From contig JAKFUK010000001.1 in NCBI GenBank assembly GCA_021732745.1, positions 1,252,931 through 1,316,930 of the forward strand: a stretch of DNA of 64,000 nt, written 5' to 3'. This DNA comes from Nevskia sp. (GTDB taxonomy: Bacteria; Pseudomonadota; Gammaproteobacteria; Nevskiales; Nevskiaceae). This document shows positions 25,269-32,788 of the stretch, in pieces. A program made the translations under genes and the position numbers. The notes below the pieces were generated by a model. That model searched no databases and was not told the origin of the DNA. It saw nothing but the letters and a program-made list of their open reading frames with translations. Each line of letters starts with the position of its first letter. Within the stretch, counting starts at the first letter, position 1.

Positions 25269-26411
25269 TCAAGCCATCTGCAAATGCATCGAGCGCATCC
25301 GCTCGCGCTGCTCGCGCAGACGGTCTTCGAGCACCAGCAACTGCTGGCGCATGTCGCTGTGCTGCCACTGGTCGGCGAGCTTGTCGCGCGCCGCTTCGAT
25401 GCGCTGGCTTTGCAGGTGGCTCCAGGCGTCGACGGTCGCCTTGAAGGTTTCCATCTCGTGCTCGAACTGCTGGCGCATGGCGGCCAGACGACCTTCGTGC
25501 TTGCAGCGGGTCATGCGCTCACGCACCGCTTCGAACTGCCGCTGCACCATCGCGCGCTGGATGCGGAACTCCGGCACCCGGCGCAGTTCGCGAGTGATGC
25601 CGACCACCGACAAGCCGGCGATCAGCCATTTGGTCGGGTCGAACTGCCACCAGCGGACGCCGTTTCGGTAGTCCCACTGAAACAGGTGGTGGTAGTTGTG
25701 ATAGCCCTCGCCGTAGGTCAGGAAAGCGAGGATGTCGTTGTCGCGCGCCGAGTTCTCGACCGTGTAAGGACGCCGCCCCCAGTAATGGGCCAGCGAGTTG
25801 ATCAGGAAGGTGACGTGGTGGTTGACCACCAGGCGCAACAGGCCAGCGACCATCAGATAACCCCAGACATCGCCAGCCGCAAGGCCGATCAGCATCGGCA
25901 CGCCGATGTTCATGAACAGGGCCAGCGGCAGGTAGTAGCGGTGCTGGAGCATGACCAGCCGGTCATCGCTCAGGTCGCGGGCGTTCGAGTAATCGGTCGC
26001 GGCACTCGGGTAGTCGCGCAGCATCCAGCCGATATGGGCGTACCAGAGGCCGCGATTGATCGAATAGGGATCGTGGTCGATGTCGTCGACATTCGAGTGA
26101 TGGATGCGGTGGGTCGAGGCCCAGACCAGCACCGAGTTCTGGAACGCCATCGCCCCGAACAGCAGATAGAAGATTTTCAGGCTCCCGTGCGCCTGATAGG
26201 CGCGATGCGCCCAGAGACGATGGTAGCCGCCGGTGATCGACAGGCCGCAGGCGTAAAGCAACACCAGACCGGCGATCCAGGCCCCTGCGCCGATCGGGAA
26301 ATTGAGCCAGTACCAGGGAAAAACGGTCAGCGTGAGGCCGGTGCTGACGGTGAACATGATCAGCGCCGGCAGGTTGTACGGCGGGCGGGATTCAGGCTTT
26401 GCAGCGGTCAT
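25269..26411 (-). CDS. Acyl-CoA/acyl-lipid delta-9-type fatty acid desaturase with a coiled-coil tail
   Basis: 380 residues. The first ~255 are a membrane desaturase with four hydrophobic helices and three histidine boxes: HRLWAHR, HRIHHS and HNYHHLF, the di-iron ligands of the SCD/OLE1/DesC family. About residue 265 onward is a ~115-residue highly charged region (VRERMTRCKHEGRLAAMRQQ ... DRLREQRERMRSMHLQMA) that should be helical/coiled coil. Desaturases of this group usually end soon after the last box, so the tail is an addition. It introduces a double bond in acyl chains at the inner membrane. The cold-shock gene upstream suggests, but does not show, a cold response. Confidence 0.9.
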   Translation of the reverse strand: MTAAKPESRPPYNLPALIMFTVSTGLTLTVFPWYWLNFPIGAGAWIAGLVLLYACGLSITGGYHRLWAHRAYQAHGSLKIFYLLFGAMAFQNSVLVWASTHRIHHSNVDDIDHDPYSINRGLWYAHIGWMLRDYPSAATDYSNARDLSDDRLVMLQHRYYLPLALFMNIGVPMLIGLAAGDVWGYLMVAGLLRLVVNHHVTFLINSLAHYWGRRPYTVENSARDNDILAFLTYGEGYHNYHHLFQWDYRNGVRWWQFDPTKWLIAGLSVVGITRELRRVPEFRIQRAMVQRQFEAVRERMTRCKHEGRLAAMRQQFEHEMETFKATVDAWSHLQSQRIEAARDKLADQWQHSDMRQQLLVLEDRLREQRERMRSMHLQMA

Positions 26412-26466
26412 CGAGATGGCTCGCGGAATGGCTTCGAGGCGGTATCGGCAGCAAATCGTCGAACAT

Positions 26467-26496
26467 AAAAAAACCGCAGCCGAAGCTGCGGTTTTT
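26467..26496. terminator. Bidirectional Rho-independent terminator
   Basis: Stem AAACCGCAGC / GCTGCGGTTT with loop CGAA, with A-run before and T-run after. It ends the cold-shock transcript on the minus strand and separates it from the desaturase gene. Confidence 0.92.
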
Positions 26497-26512
26497 CAAT
26501 TCGCGGGCTCTG

Positions 26513-26722
26513 TTAGAGCGGGCGAATCTGCGTCGCCTGCATGCCCTTCGGGCCGCGCTGCGCCTTGTACTCAACGCGCTGGCCTTCCTTCAAGGTCTTG
26601 AATCCGGTGCCCTGGATTTCCTTGAAGTGAGCAAAAAGGTCTTCGCCGCCGTCGGCCGGGGTGATGAACCCAAAGCCCTTGGCGTCGTTGAACCACTTAA
26701 CGGTACCCATCGAATCTGACAT
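26513..26722 (-). CDS. Cold-shock domain protein (CspA family)
   Basis: 69 residues. RNA-binding motifs RNP1 KGFGFI and RNP2 DLFAHF are intact, and [14 protein letters not shown] is the family start. AAAGGA lies 8 nt before the ATG. It binds single-stranded RNA/DNA as an RNA chaperone. The upstream ~150 nt (26723-26880) is AT-richer than its surroundings and may be a long 5' leader as in cspA, but no cold box could be identified with confidence. Confidence 0.95.
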   Translation of the reverse strand: MSDSMGTVKWFNDAKGFGFITPADGGEDLFAHFKEIQGTGFKTLKEGQRVEYKAQRGPKGMQATQIRPL

Positions 26723-27004
26723 TGCTACATTCCTTTAACGATAATTGACGATATGTTCGCGATGCATGCGCATCGCATTTGCGGACGATCAAGAAATGTA
26801 GCCGGGAAACGACAGAACCCGTTCGTAGCGGGGAAACTGACCACGGTGAATACCTTGCTTGAAACGACTGCCAGCGCACTGTACGCGCTAATTTTGCCGC
26901 TGTCTAACAAACCGGACACCCGCTGCGAAGCCCGTCACGATTGGCTTTCGGCATTGCCATGCGGCATCGAAGCGCTTCGTTTGCATGGCTTTGACCAAGG
27001 ACTG

Positions 27005-27439
27005 TCACTGCGCCACCAGCGAGCGCGAAACCGACTCGATCAAGCCTTCCGCCTGCCAGCGTGACAGCGCCCGGTCGACCGCCGCATAGCTGCCGGACAG
27101 CAGCCACGACGAACCCAGCGACTGCATGCTGACGTCCGGGATAGCCGGCAGGCCGCCCTTGGCGCGGCAGATCGCGATCGCCCGCAACTCCGGCGAATCG
27201 GCCGGCAGGGTGCGAACGGCCTGGACATCGTGCAGACGCACCAGCACCTGGGCGACCAGCCGCCGCTGCCGCGCCGTGCCCTCGAACACCACCAGCACGC
27301 GCGCCGGGCGGCGATGGGCATCGGCGATCAAGGCGCGCATCGACAGGCCGCGATGGGCGAACACCGCCGAAATCGCATGGGCGATGCCGGGCCGCTCGGC
27401 GACATCGAGCACGTAGACGACGCAATCGGCGTCAGTCAT
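27005..27439 (-). CDS. ACT-domain regulatory protein paired with a malate dehydrogenase-like gene
   Basis: 144 residues from ATG 27439, overlapping the end of the upstream dehydrogenase gene by 8 nt. The N-terminal ~75 residues form an ACT-type ferredoxin fold (CVVYVLDVAERPGIAHAISA, VFAHRGLSMRALIADAHRRP), like the regulatory subunits of acetolactate synthase. A C-terminal half (PADSPELRAIAICRAKGGLP...) has no domain I recognise. ACT domains bind amino acids to regulate enzymes, so this could be an allosteric or sensory partner of the dehydrogenase; that is inference from the overlap. Confidence 0.72.
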   Translation of the reverse strand: MTDADCVVYVLDVAERPGIAHAISAVFAHRGLSMRALIADAHRRPARVLVVFEGTARQRRLVAQVLVRLHDVQAVRTLPADSPELRAIAICRAKGGLPAIPDVSMQSLGSSWLLSGSYAAVDRALSRWQAEGLIESVSRSLVAQ

Positions 27440-28496
27440 GGCTCCAGTCCTCGATTCGGGCAGCAATGGCGATCTGGGCCGCGTGCAGCGCCGCGCGCTC
27501 TTCCCCGCTCATGTCGAGATCGGTGACCGTCGACCAGCCGCGCAGCCCGCAGATCACCGGCACGCCAAGCACGCCGCGCGGGCCGTCCCAATCCTCCGGC
27601 TCCAGCCAGACCTGCGCCGGCAGCACTGCCTGCGCACCGCCGAGCAGCAATTCGACCATTTCGGCGGTGACGGCGGCGGTCGAGATCGCGGTCTTGGCAC
27701 CGGAGATATGGGTGATCAGCGGCAGCAGCACGGCGCGCAGGTCCGGTGGCTGCGCCTCTGCCAGCCGGAATGCTTCGGCGACCCGCGATTCCGCCAGCAA
27801 CTGGCCGAGTTCCCGTTTTCCGGCCGCGAGTGCTGCGGCGAAGTCCGACGGCCGGCGATCGCCAAGCAGGCGGGCGCGGGCAGCGGCGTTTTCATCGTCA
27901 TCGAAACCATGTATCCACAGCCGGCTCAGCACCGGCACCAGCGCATCGCCGTGCTCGCCGAGCATGTAGGCATGCACGCGCTGGCGGCGGACACCGAAAT
28001 CGGCGGCGATCTCGCGGCGCAGCCGCATGCTGTCCTGCCAGGCACCCATGCCCAGCACTCGTCGCCGGCCGAGGTGCCTGGCGAACACGGCAACACCGAG
28101 TTCAACCGGATTGGTGACCACGATCACCAGCTCCTGGCCGTGACCGCGTTCGGCGATGACGCGGGCGTAACTCTCGAACACTTCGCGATTGGCGCGCGCC
28201 AGCGAATGGCGATCGACGACCTGGTTCGGCGTGGTCGGCGCGGTGCGGCCGGCGCAGAACAGGATCAGGTCGGCAGCGACATCTTCCGGTGCCAGGGCGA
28301 CGTCGATTTCCGGGGTGATTTCGGCGAAGGCGTCATACAGATCGGCGCGCAGGCCGTGCAGCGCGCGGTGGCTGGCGCCGTCACGACGGCCCACCAGTTG
28401 CAGGCGGCTGCGTGGCGACAGCAATTGATGAGCGACGATCTGAACGGCGAGTTGCCGGCCGACGTCGCCGTTGGCTCCGATGATGGCGATATCCAC
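27432..28496 (-). CDS. Malate/lactate dehydrogenase family protein
   Basis: 354 residues, start GTG 28496 (no ATG in frame nearby). The NAD-binding loop is IIGANGDVGRQLA, the catalytic histidine motif MLGEHGDALVPVLS is intact, and VVTNPVELG is present. The substrate loop, usually GxxRKPGMxRxDL, here reads GRTAPTTPNQVVDRHSLARAN, so the specificity arginines are shifted or altered. True malate dehydrogenase in this group is normally shorter (about 310-330). I therefore call the family, not the substrate. It is cotranscribed with an ACT-domain gene. Confidence 0.8.
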   Translation of the reverse strand: MDIAIIGANGDVGRQLAVQIVAHQLLSPRSRLQLVGRRDGASHRALHGLRADLYDAFAEITPEIDVALAPEDVAADLILFCAGRTAPTTPNQVVDRHSLARANREVFESYARVIAERGHGQELVIVVTNPVELGVAVFARHLGRRRVLGMGAWQDSMRLRREIAADFGVRRQRVHAYMLGEHGDALVPVLSRLWIHGFDDDENAAARARLLGDRRPSDFAAALAAGKRELGQLLAESRVAEAFRLAEAQPPDLRAVLLPLITHISGAKTAISTAAVTAEMVELLLGGAQAVLPAQVWLEPEDWDGPRGVLGVPVICGLRGWSTVTDLDMSGEERAALHAAQIAIAARIEDWSHD

Positions 28497-28836
28497 GTTG
28501 CAGATTTCCCTGAGTCCGCTTGATGCGGCTGTGATGCTTCCAGTCGGCTATTTTGGGTAGTGACGGCCTCACCGAAGGAAAACAGCGGCAAGGCCACCAT
28601 CTCTCGCAGCATGCGCGCCAACTCCATGACCACACTGCGCTCAGGCAACGCATCTTTCAGAAAAGCAGGCTGCCGTCGAAATGGCTTTTGTGCACCCTGT
28701 ATCGGCACCCGATCTGAGGCCAGCTACTAGATATTGTGTTTGCTGTCCAGCGATGACACTATTGGATGTGACCTCGGAATTGTCAGCGAGAGGCGTTGAA
28801 CGATCGGGTCATTTCCTTGAATGTTGGGAGGTTCCC
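28497..28836. other. Intergenic region between the dehydrogenase and histone-like genes
   Basis: 340 bp between divergent genes. It must hold both promoters, but I see no convincing gene, repeat or hairpin. The last 20 nt contain TGGGAGG, a good ribosome binding site for the histone-like gene. Confidence 0.5.
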
Positions 28837-29079
28837 ATGGCTGTGAAGAAAGCTGCTGCCAAGAAAGCCGTCGCAAAGAAAGCGGTCGCGACGAAGGCTG
28901 TTGCGAAGAAAGCCGTCGCCACCAAGGCGCCTGCCAAGAAAGCGGTTGCCACCAAGGCTGTTGCCAAGAAAGCGGCCGCTGCTCCGGCCAAGAAAGCCGC
29001 TGCTGCGCCGGCCAAGAAGGCGGCTGCTGCACCGGTCAAGAAGGCTGCTGCAAAGAAGGCTGCTGCAAAGAAAGCCTGA
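28837..29079 (+). CDS. Lysine/alanine-rich histone H1-like nucleoid protein
   Basis: 80 residues made almost entirely of A, K, V, T and P in AxKKAVAxKA-type repeats (for example AVAKKAVATKA and AAAAPAKK). Start ATG 28837, with GGGAGG 6 nt upstream; frames extending further upstream lack this site. Such tails resemble the C terminus of histone H1, AlgP or HctB and bind DNA through charge. The array is low complexity and prone to length change. It is followed by its own terminator. Confidence 0.82.
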   Translation: MAVKKAAAKKAVAKKAVATKAVAKKAVATKAPAKKAVATKAVAKKAAAAPAKKAAAAPAKKAAAAPVKKAAAKKAAAKKA

Positions 29080-29104
29080 TCGGTTCAAAGAGGCGTCAGA
29101 TGTC

Positions 29105-29133
29105 AGGCTCGGCACGCTCTGCCGAGCCTTTTT
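29105..29133 (+). terminator. Rho-independent terminator of the histone-like gene
   Basis: Stem AGGCTCGGCA / TGCCGAGCCT with loop CGCTC, followed by TTTTT. Confidence 0.92.
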
Positions 29134-29147
29134 CATGTCCGCCACGT

Positions 29148-30140
29148 TCAAGCAGCCGCAGCCAGCGCCAGGACTGAATCGTCGATCCCGAAAAAGCGCG
29201 CCACCGCTCGCCGCTGCGCCAGACCGCAGGTTTCGCCGCTGATCGAACGCCAGAATGCGTCGGCGTCGGGGTGATCCTCGCAATACCAGCGGATGTGCTT
29301 GCGACCGATGCGCACACCCTGCGCCTCGCCATACAGGCCGGACATCGCCACCAGATGCTCGACCAGCAGTCGGCCGATCCACTCCCGCGACGGCACCGGC
29401 AAGTGCTTGCCGGTCGCCAGGAAGTGGCTGATTTCGCGGAAGAACCACGGCCGGCCCTGAGCTGCGCGGCCGATCATCAGGGCATCCGCCCCGGTCGCCG
29501 CCAGCACCTGACGCGCCTGCTCCGGCGTGCGGATGTCGCCATTGGCGATCACTGGAATCCGCACCGCCTGCTTGATGGCGGCGATGGTGTCGTACTCGGC
29601 GGCACCCTCGAAACGATCTTCGCGGCTACGGCCGTGCACGGCGAGCGCGGCGATGCCGCGGTCTTCGGCGATGCGGGCAATGGCCACGCCATTGCGCTCC
29701 GAGCGCGACCAGCCAGTACGGATTTTCAAGGTCACCGGCACCGGCACGGCCGCGACCACCGCTGCGCAGATGCGGGCGACCAGCGCTTCGTCGCGCAACA
29801 ACGCCGAGCCAGCATCGACCTTGCAGACCTTTTTCGCCGGGCAGCCCATGTTGATGTCGATGATGTCGGCCCCGTGATCGACGTTGTGGCGCGCCGCGTC
29901 CGCCAATGCTTGCGGATCGTGGCCGGCGATCTGCACCGAGACCGGGCCGGGCTCGCCGACGTGGTCCATCCGGGTGCGCGATTTTTCGGTCTTCCACATG
30001 CGCGGATCGGAGATGGTCATCTCCGAAACGCTCAGCCCGGCACCGAGCCGGCGGCACAGCATGCGGAACGGCCGGTCGGTGACACCGGCCATCGGTGCCA
30101 GCACCAGCGCCGGTTCGATTACATGAGTCCCGATTTTCAT
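29148..30140 (-). CDS. dusB: tRNA-dihydrouridine synthase B
   Basis: 330 residues. LAPMAGVTDRPFRMLCRRLGAG opens the FMN-binding TIM barrel; the catalytic cysteine is in INMGCPAKKVCK, and VTLKIRTGW and IANGDIRT follow as in DusB. It reduces uridines in the D-loop of tRNA using NADPH. DusB is often followed by fis; here the histone-like gene lies beyond its 3' end in convergent orientation and no fis is seen. Confidence 0.95.
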   Translation of the reverse strand: MKIGTHVIEPALVLAPMAGVTDRPFRMLCRRLGAGLSVSEMTISDPRMWKTEKSRTRMDHVGEPGPVSVQIAGHDPQALADAARHNVDHGADIIDINMGCPAKKVCKVDAGSALLRDEALVARICAAVVAAVPVPVTLKIRTGWSRSERNGVAIARIAEDRGIAALAVHGRSREDRFEGAAEYDTIAAIKQAVRIPVIANGDIRTPEQARQVLAATGADALMIGRAAQGRPWFFREISHFLATGKHLPVPSREWIGRLLVEHLVAMSGLYGEAQGVRIGRKHIRWYCEDHPDADAFWRSISGETCGLAQRRAVARFFGIDDSVLALAAAA

Positions 30141-30178
30141 CCGTGCATTCTCGCTGATGCTGGGGTCGGAAAAGCGGG

Positions 30179-30293
30179 TCTCACGCAGAGAACGTCAAGG
30201 ACGCAGAGAGAAGCAAACGCAAGGACAAACTGGAAAATCCCCCAGAAAGCTTTTCTTCGCCGTTCTCTGCGTCCTTTGCGCTCTCTGCGTGAG
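30179..30293. repeat. CTCACGCAGAGAACGC-type inverted-repeat element, copy 1
   Basis: Left arm TCTCACGCAGAGAACG then TCAAGGACGCAGAGAG; right arm TTCTCTGCGTCCTTTGCG then CTCTCTGCGTGAG. The arms pair in inverted orientation around about 45 nt. Related copies lie at 43468-43652 and 54620-54742. No coding capacity. Confidence 0.85.
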
Positions 30294-30362
30294 CAACGCT
30301 TTCCCGGCCCGAACGGTGCCCCAAGTCACGCGACAGCGAGGTCGCTCCATTAAACTGCCGTG

Positions 30363-31388
30363 ATGAATCCCAACGCCAATGGCTCACGCCTGCATCGCGC
30401 CGATGCCTTGTCGCTTGCCGCTGCCGCCGTGGCGATGGTGGCGGTGCTGTATCTGCACCTGCTGTCGGCGCTGATCGCCGGTCTGCTGGTCTATGAACTC
30501 GTACACGTACTGGCGGCGCGGCTGCGCGTGGCCTCGCTGGGACGGGAGTCGGCCAAGATCGTGGCCGTGGCGCTGCTGGCGGTGGTGGTGGTCGGCCTGC
30601 TGACGGCCGCCGTACTCGGTATCGGCAATTTCCTGCGCAATGGCACCGACAGCCTGCCAGCACTGCTGGAACGGCTGGCCGAAGCGATCGACAACTCCCG
30701 CGACCGCTTGCCGGAATGGATCGTCAGCTCGCTGCCCAGCGATGCCGAAGCGCTGCGCCGCGATCTGGTCGGCTGGCTGCGCGCGCACAGCGCCACCGTG
30801 CAGGGTTTCGGCAAGTCCTTTGGCCGCAGCCTGGCGCACATCCTGATCGGCATGATCGTCGGCGCCATGCTGGCGCTGCGCGAAGCGACCCCGAACACCA
30901 CGCGCGGGCCGCTGTCGCGCCTGATCGCCGAACGCGCCTCCAGGCTCGCCGAATCATTCCGCCGCGTGGTCTTCGCCCAGACCTGGATCGCCTCGATCAA
31001 TGCCTTGTTCACCTGGCTGTATCTCGGTGTGGCGCTGCCGGCGTTTGGTGTCGAGCTGCCGCAGGTCAAGACTCTGGTGCTGGTGACCCTGATCGCCGGC
31101 TTGCTGCCGATCCTCGGCAACCTGATCTCGAACACGGTGATCGTCGCGGTCAGCATCGGCCATTCGCTGGAGCTGGCGTTCATCTCGCTGGCCTATCTGA
31201 TCATCATCCACAAGCTCGAATACTTCCTGAACGCCCGGATCATCGGCTCGCAGATTCGCTCCCGCGCCTGGGAACTGCTGATCGCGATGATGGTGATGGA
31301 ATCGGCGTTCGGGATCAGCGGCATCATCGCGGCACCGATCTTCTATGCCTATTACAAGGAAGAGTTGTCGCGCCTGCGGCTGATCTGA
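30363..31388 (+). CDS. AI-2E family (PerM-like) permease
   Basis: 341 residues from ATG 30363. About eight hydrophobic segments, with the family pattern of two or three helices, a long amphipathic middle (about 100-170) and a C-terminal group ending ILGNLISNTVIVAVSIGHSL and HKLEYFLNARIIGSQIRSRAW. LEYFxNARIIGxxI is characteristic. Family members are inner-membrane exporters; the substrate is unknown and the AI-2 name should not be taken literally. Confidence 0.88.
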   Translation: MNPNANGSRLHRADALSLAAAAVAMVAVLYLHLLSALIAGLLVYELVHVLAARLRVASLGRESAKIVAVALLAVVVVGLLTAAVLGIGNFLRNGTDSLPALLERLAEAIDNSRDRLPEWIVSSLPSDAEALRRDLVGWLRAHSATVQGFGKSFGRSLAHILIGMIVGAMLALREATPNTTRGPLSRLIAERASRLAESFRRVVFAQTWIASINALFTWLYLGVALPAFGVELPQVKTLVLVTLIAGLLPILGNLISNTVIVAVSIGHSLELAFISLAYLIIIHKLEYFLNARIIGSQIRSRAWELLIAMMVMESAFGISGIIAAPIFYAYYKEELSRLRLI

Positions 31389-31422
31389 AGCCGCGCTTTC
31401 GTCTCAAGACCTCTCGACTGCC

Positions 31423-32430
31423 ATGGTCAGTGCCCTCGATCCGGCTGCCGCCGCCGAACCGCCGCATCCCCACGATTTTTCCGAGCAGCTGATTCTTCAG
31501 CTCTACGAGGATCTCGACGGCTTCCTGTTCGACGGCAGCGAAGCCGTGGACAACGCCTGGCCGCTGGTCGTCGACGCCGTCCGTGCCGGCCGCATGCGCG
31601 GCGCGGTGCCGCTGGTGTTTGCCCGCGCCACCCTCGCCGCCCATCACCGGCTGGTGTTCGACGAGCCACCGCCCGATGAAAGCCTGGCGCTGGACGCCGC
31701 GGGCGACGCGATCGCCAGCTTCCTGCCCGAGGCCCGCGCCCAGTTGCCAGCGTTGAAGAACCACGCCGAGCGCCTGACCCGGCAGATGGCGATCGCCGAA
31801 CAGTCGCCGGATGCCATCCATGTGCCGCTGTCGCAGACCATCCAGCGCTTTTATGTGGCGCTGGGACAGGAAAACGCAGCCGCCGGCAGCCGGGCGCTGA
31901 TCGAGATGCGCTCGATCATCCTGCATCTCGATGCCTGCGCCGTGATGCTCGATCAGGCCGAATCGGCACCCGAGCCGATCCGGGTGATTCGCCCGGATCG
32001 CTTCCACGACTACTTCATGCACTACGCCAGCCTGGCCCGGACACCGGACAGCGCGCGCGGCGAGCGGCCGCTGGCAACGCTCGCCGAAGGCGGCCGGATC
32101 ACCGCCGTGATCACCGAAGACCAGCACCCGCTGGAAGCGGCCGCCACCGCGGTGCGCGCCACCATCCACGGCGACGACATCACCCGCGACCACGCCCTGG
32201 TCCGTATCCGGGCGCTGCTCGAGGTGCTCGACGGCCTGCGCCGTGCGCCGAATCCGCTGCTCGGCGATGCCGTCGGCGACGACACCGTGCATCTGAGCCT
32301 GGTGCTGGCCGCCGCGACTGCGCCGCTTTCGGCATCGAGCGGCTTCCGTTTCCCGGCAATCGCCCAGATCGCACGCTTCAACCAGCACCTGCTGCGCCGC
32401 GCCGCAGCGGTCGACGGCGCGCCGCACTGA
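31423..32430 (+). CDS. Conserved-looking hypothetical protein, soluble, alpha-helical
   Basis: 335 residues, 34 nt after the permease gene on the same strand. I do not recognise a family. It is acidic and alanine-rich with no signal peptide or membrane helix. Segments such as FSEQLILQLYEDLDGFLFDG and EQSPDAIHVPLSQTIQRFYV look helical. Codon use matches the neighbours and the frame is open throughout, so it is most likely a real gene. Confidence 0.6.
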   Translation: MVSALDPAAAAEPPHPHDFSEQLILQLYEDLDGFLFDGSEAVDNAWPLVVDAVRAGRMRGAVPLVFARATLAAHHRLVFDEPPPDESLALDAAGDAIASFLPEARAQLPALKNHAERLTRQMAIAEQSPDAIHVPLSQTIQRFYVALGQENAAAGSRALIEMRSIILHLDACAVMLDQAESAPEPIRVIRPDRFHDYFMHYASLARTPDSARGERPLATLAEGGRITAVITEDQHPLEAAATAVRATIHGDDITRDHALVRIRALLEVLDGLRRAPNPLLGDAVGDDTVHLSLVLAAATAPLSASSGFRFPAIAQIARFNQHLLRRAAAVDGAPH

Positions 32431-32788
32431 GCGGCCCGTGCCCGACTTCGGGCAGGGCTTGCACAAGCGCGAGGCATGAGGCTTGGCGGTGCCGATATCC
32501 GGTCGCCGGTCCGGCGCGCGGCAACGTGGCGAAAGCCGGCAGGAGAAAGCCTGTCACAGTGCTGCAATGCAGCAGAAATCCGGCCTGAATCAAGCGTTTG
32601 CTTCAAGCTGACAAGCGGCCTATTCTCGGTTCAGCAGTGAAAGTAGGCGGTTCGGATTGCGGCGCGATCCTTGCTGCAACGCCGAGTCATCGACAAACCG
32701 AACGTCCAACGCCGGGGAGCAGCCGTAATGGTTGCTGCAGCGCTGGCCGTTGCATTCGCAAACACAAAATCCGGGAGTGGGTCCAACC
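32431..32788. other. Intergenic region upstream of the M36 protease
   Basis: 358 bp with no convincing gene. The final 25 nt include GGGAGTGG, the ribosome binding site for the protease at 32789. Promoter elements could not be assigned. Confidence 0.5.

Noticed and set aside
28821..29242. Cys/Arg/Gln-rich frames over the histone-like gene
   Set aside because: They are alternative readings of the AAG/GCC repeat; only the Lys/Ala frame has a ribosome binding site and a plausible composition.
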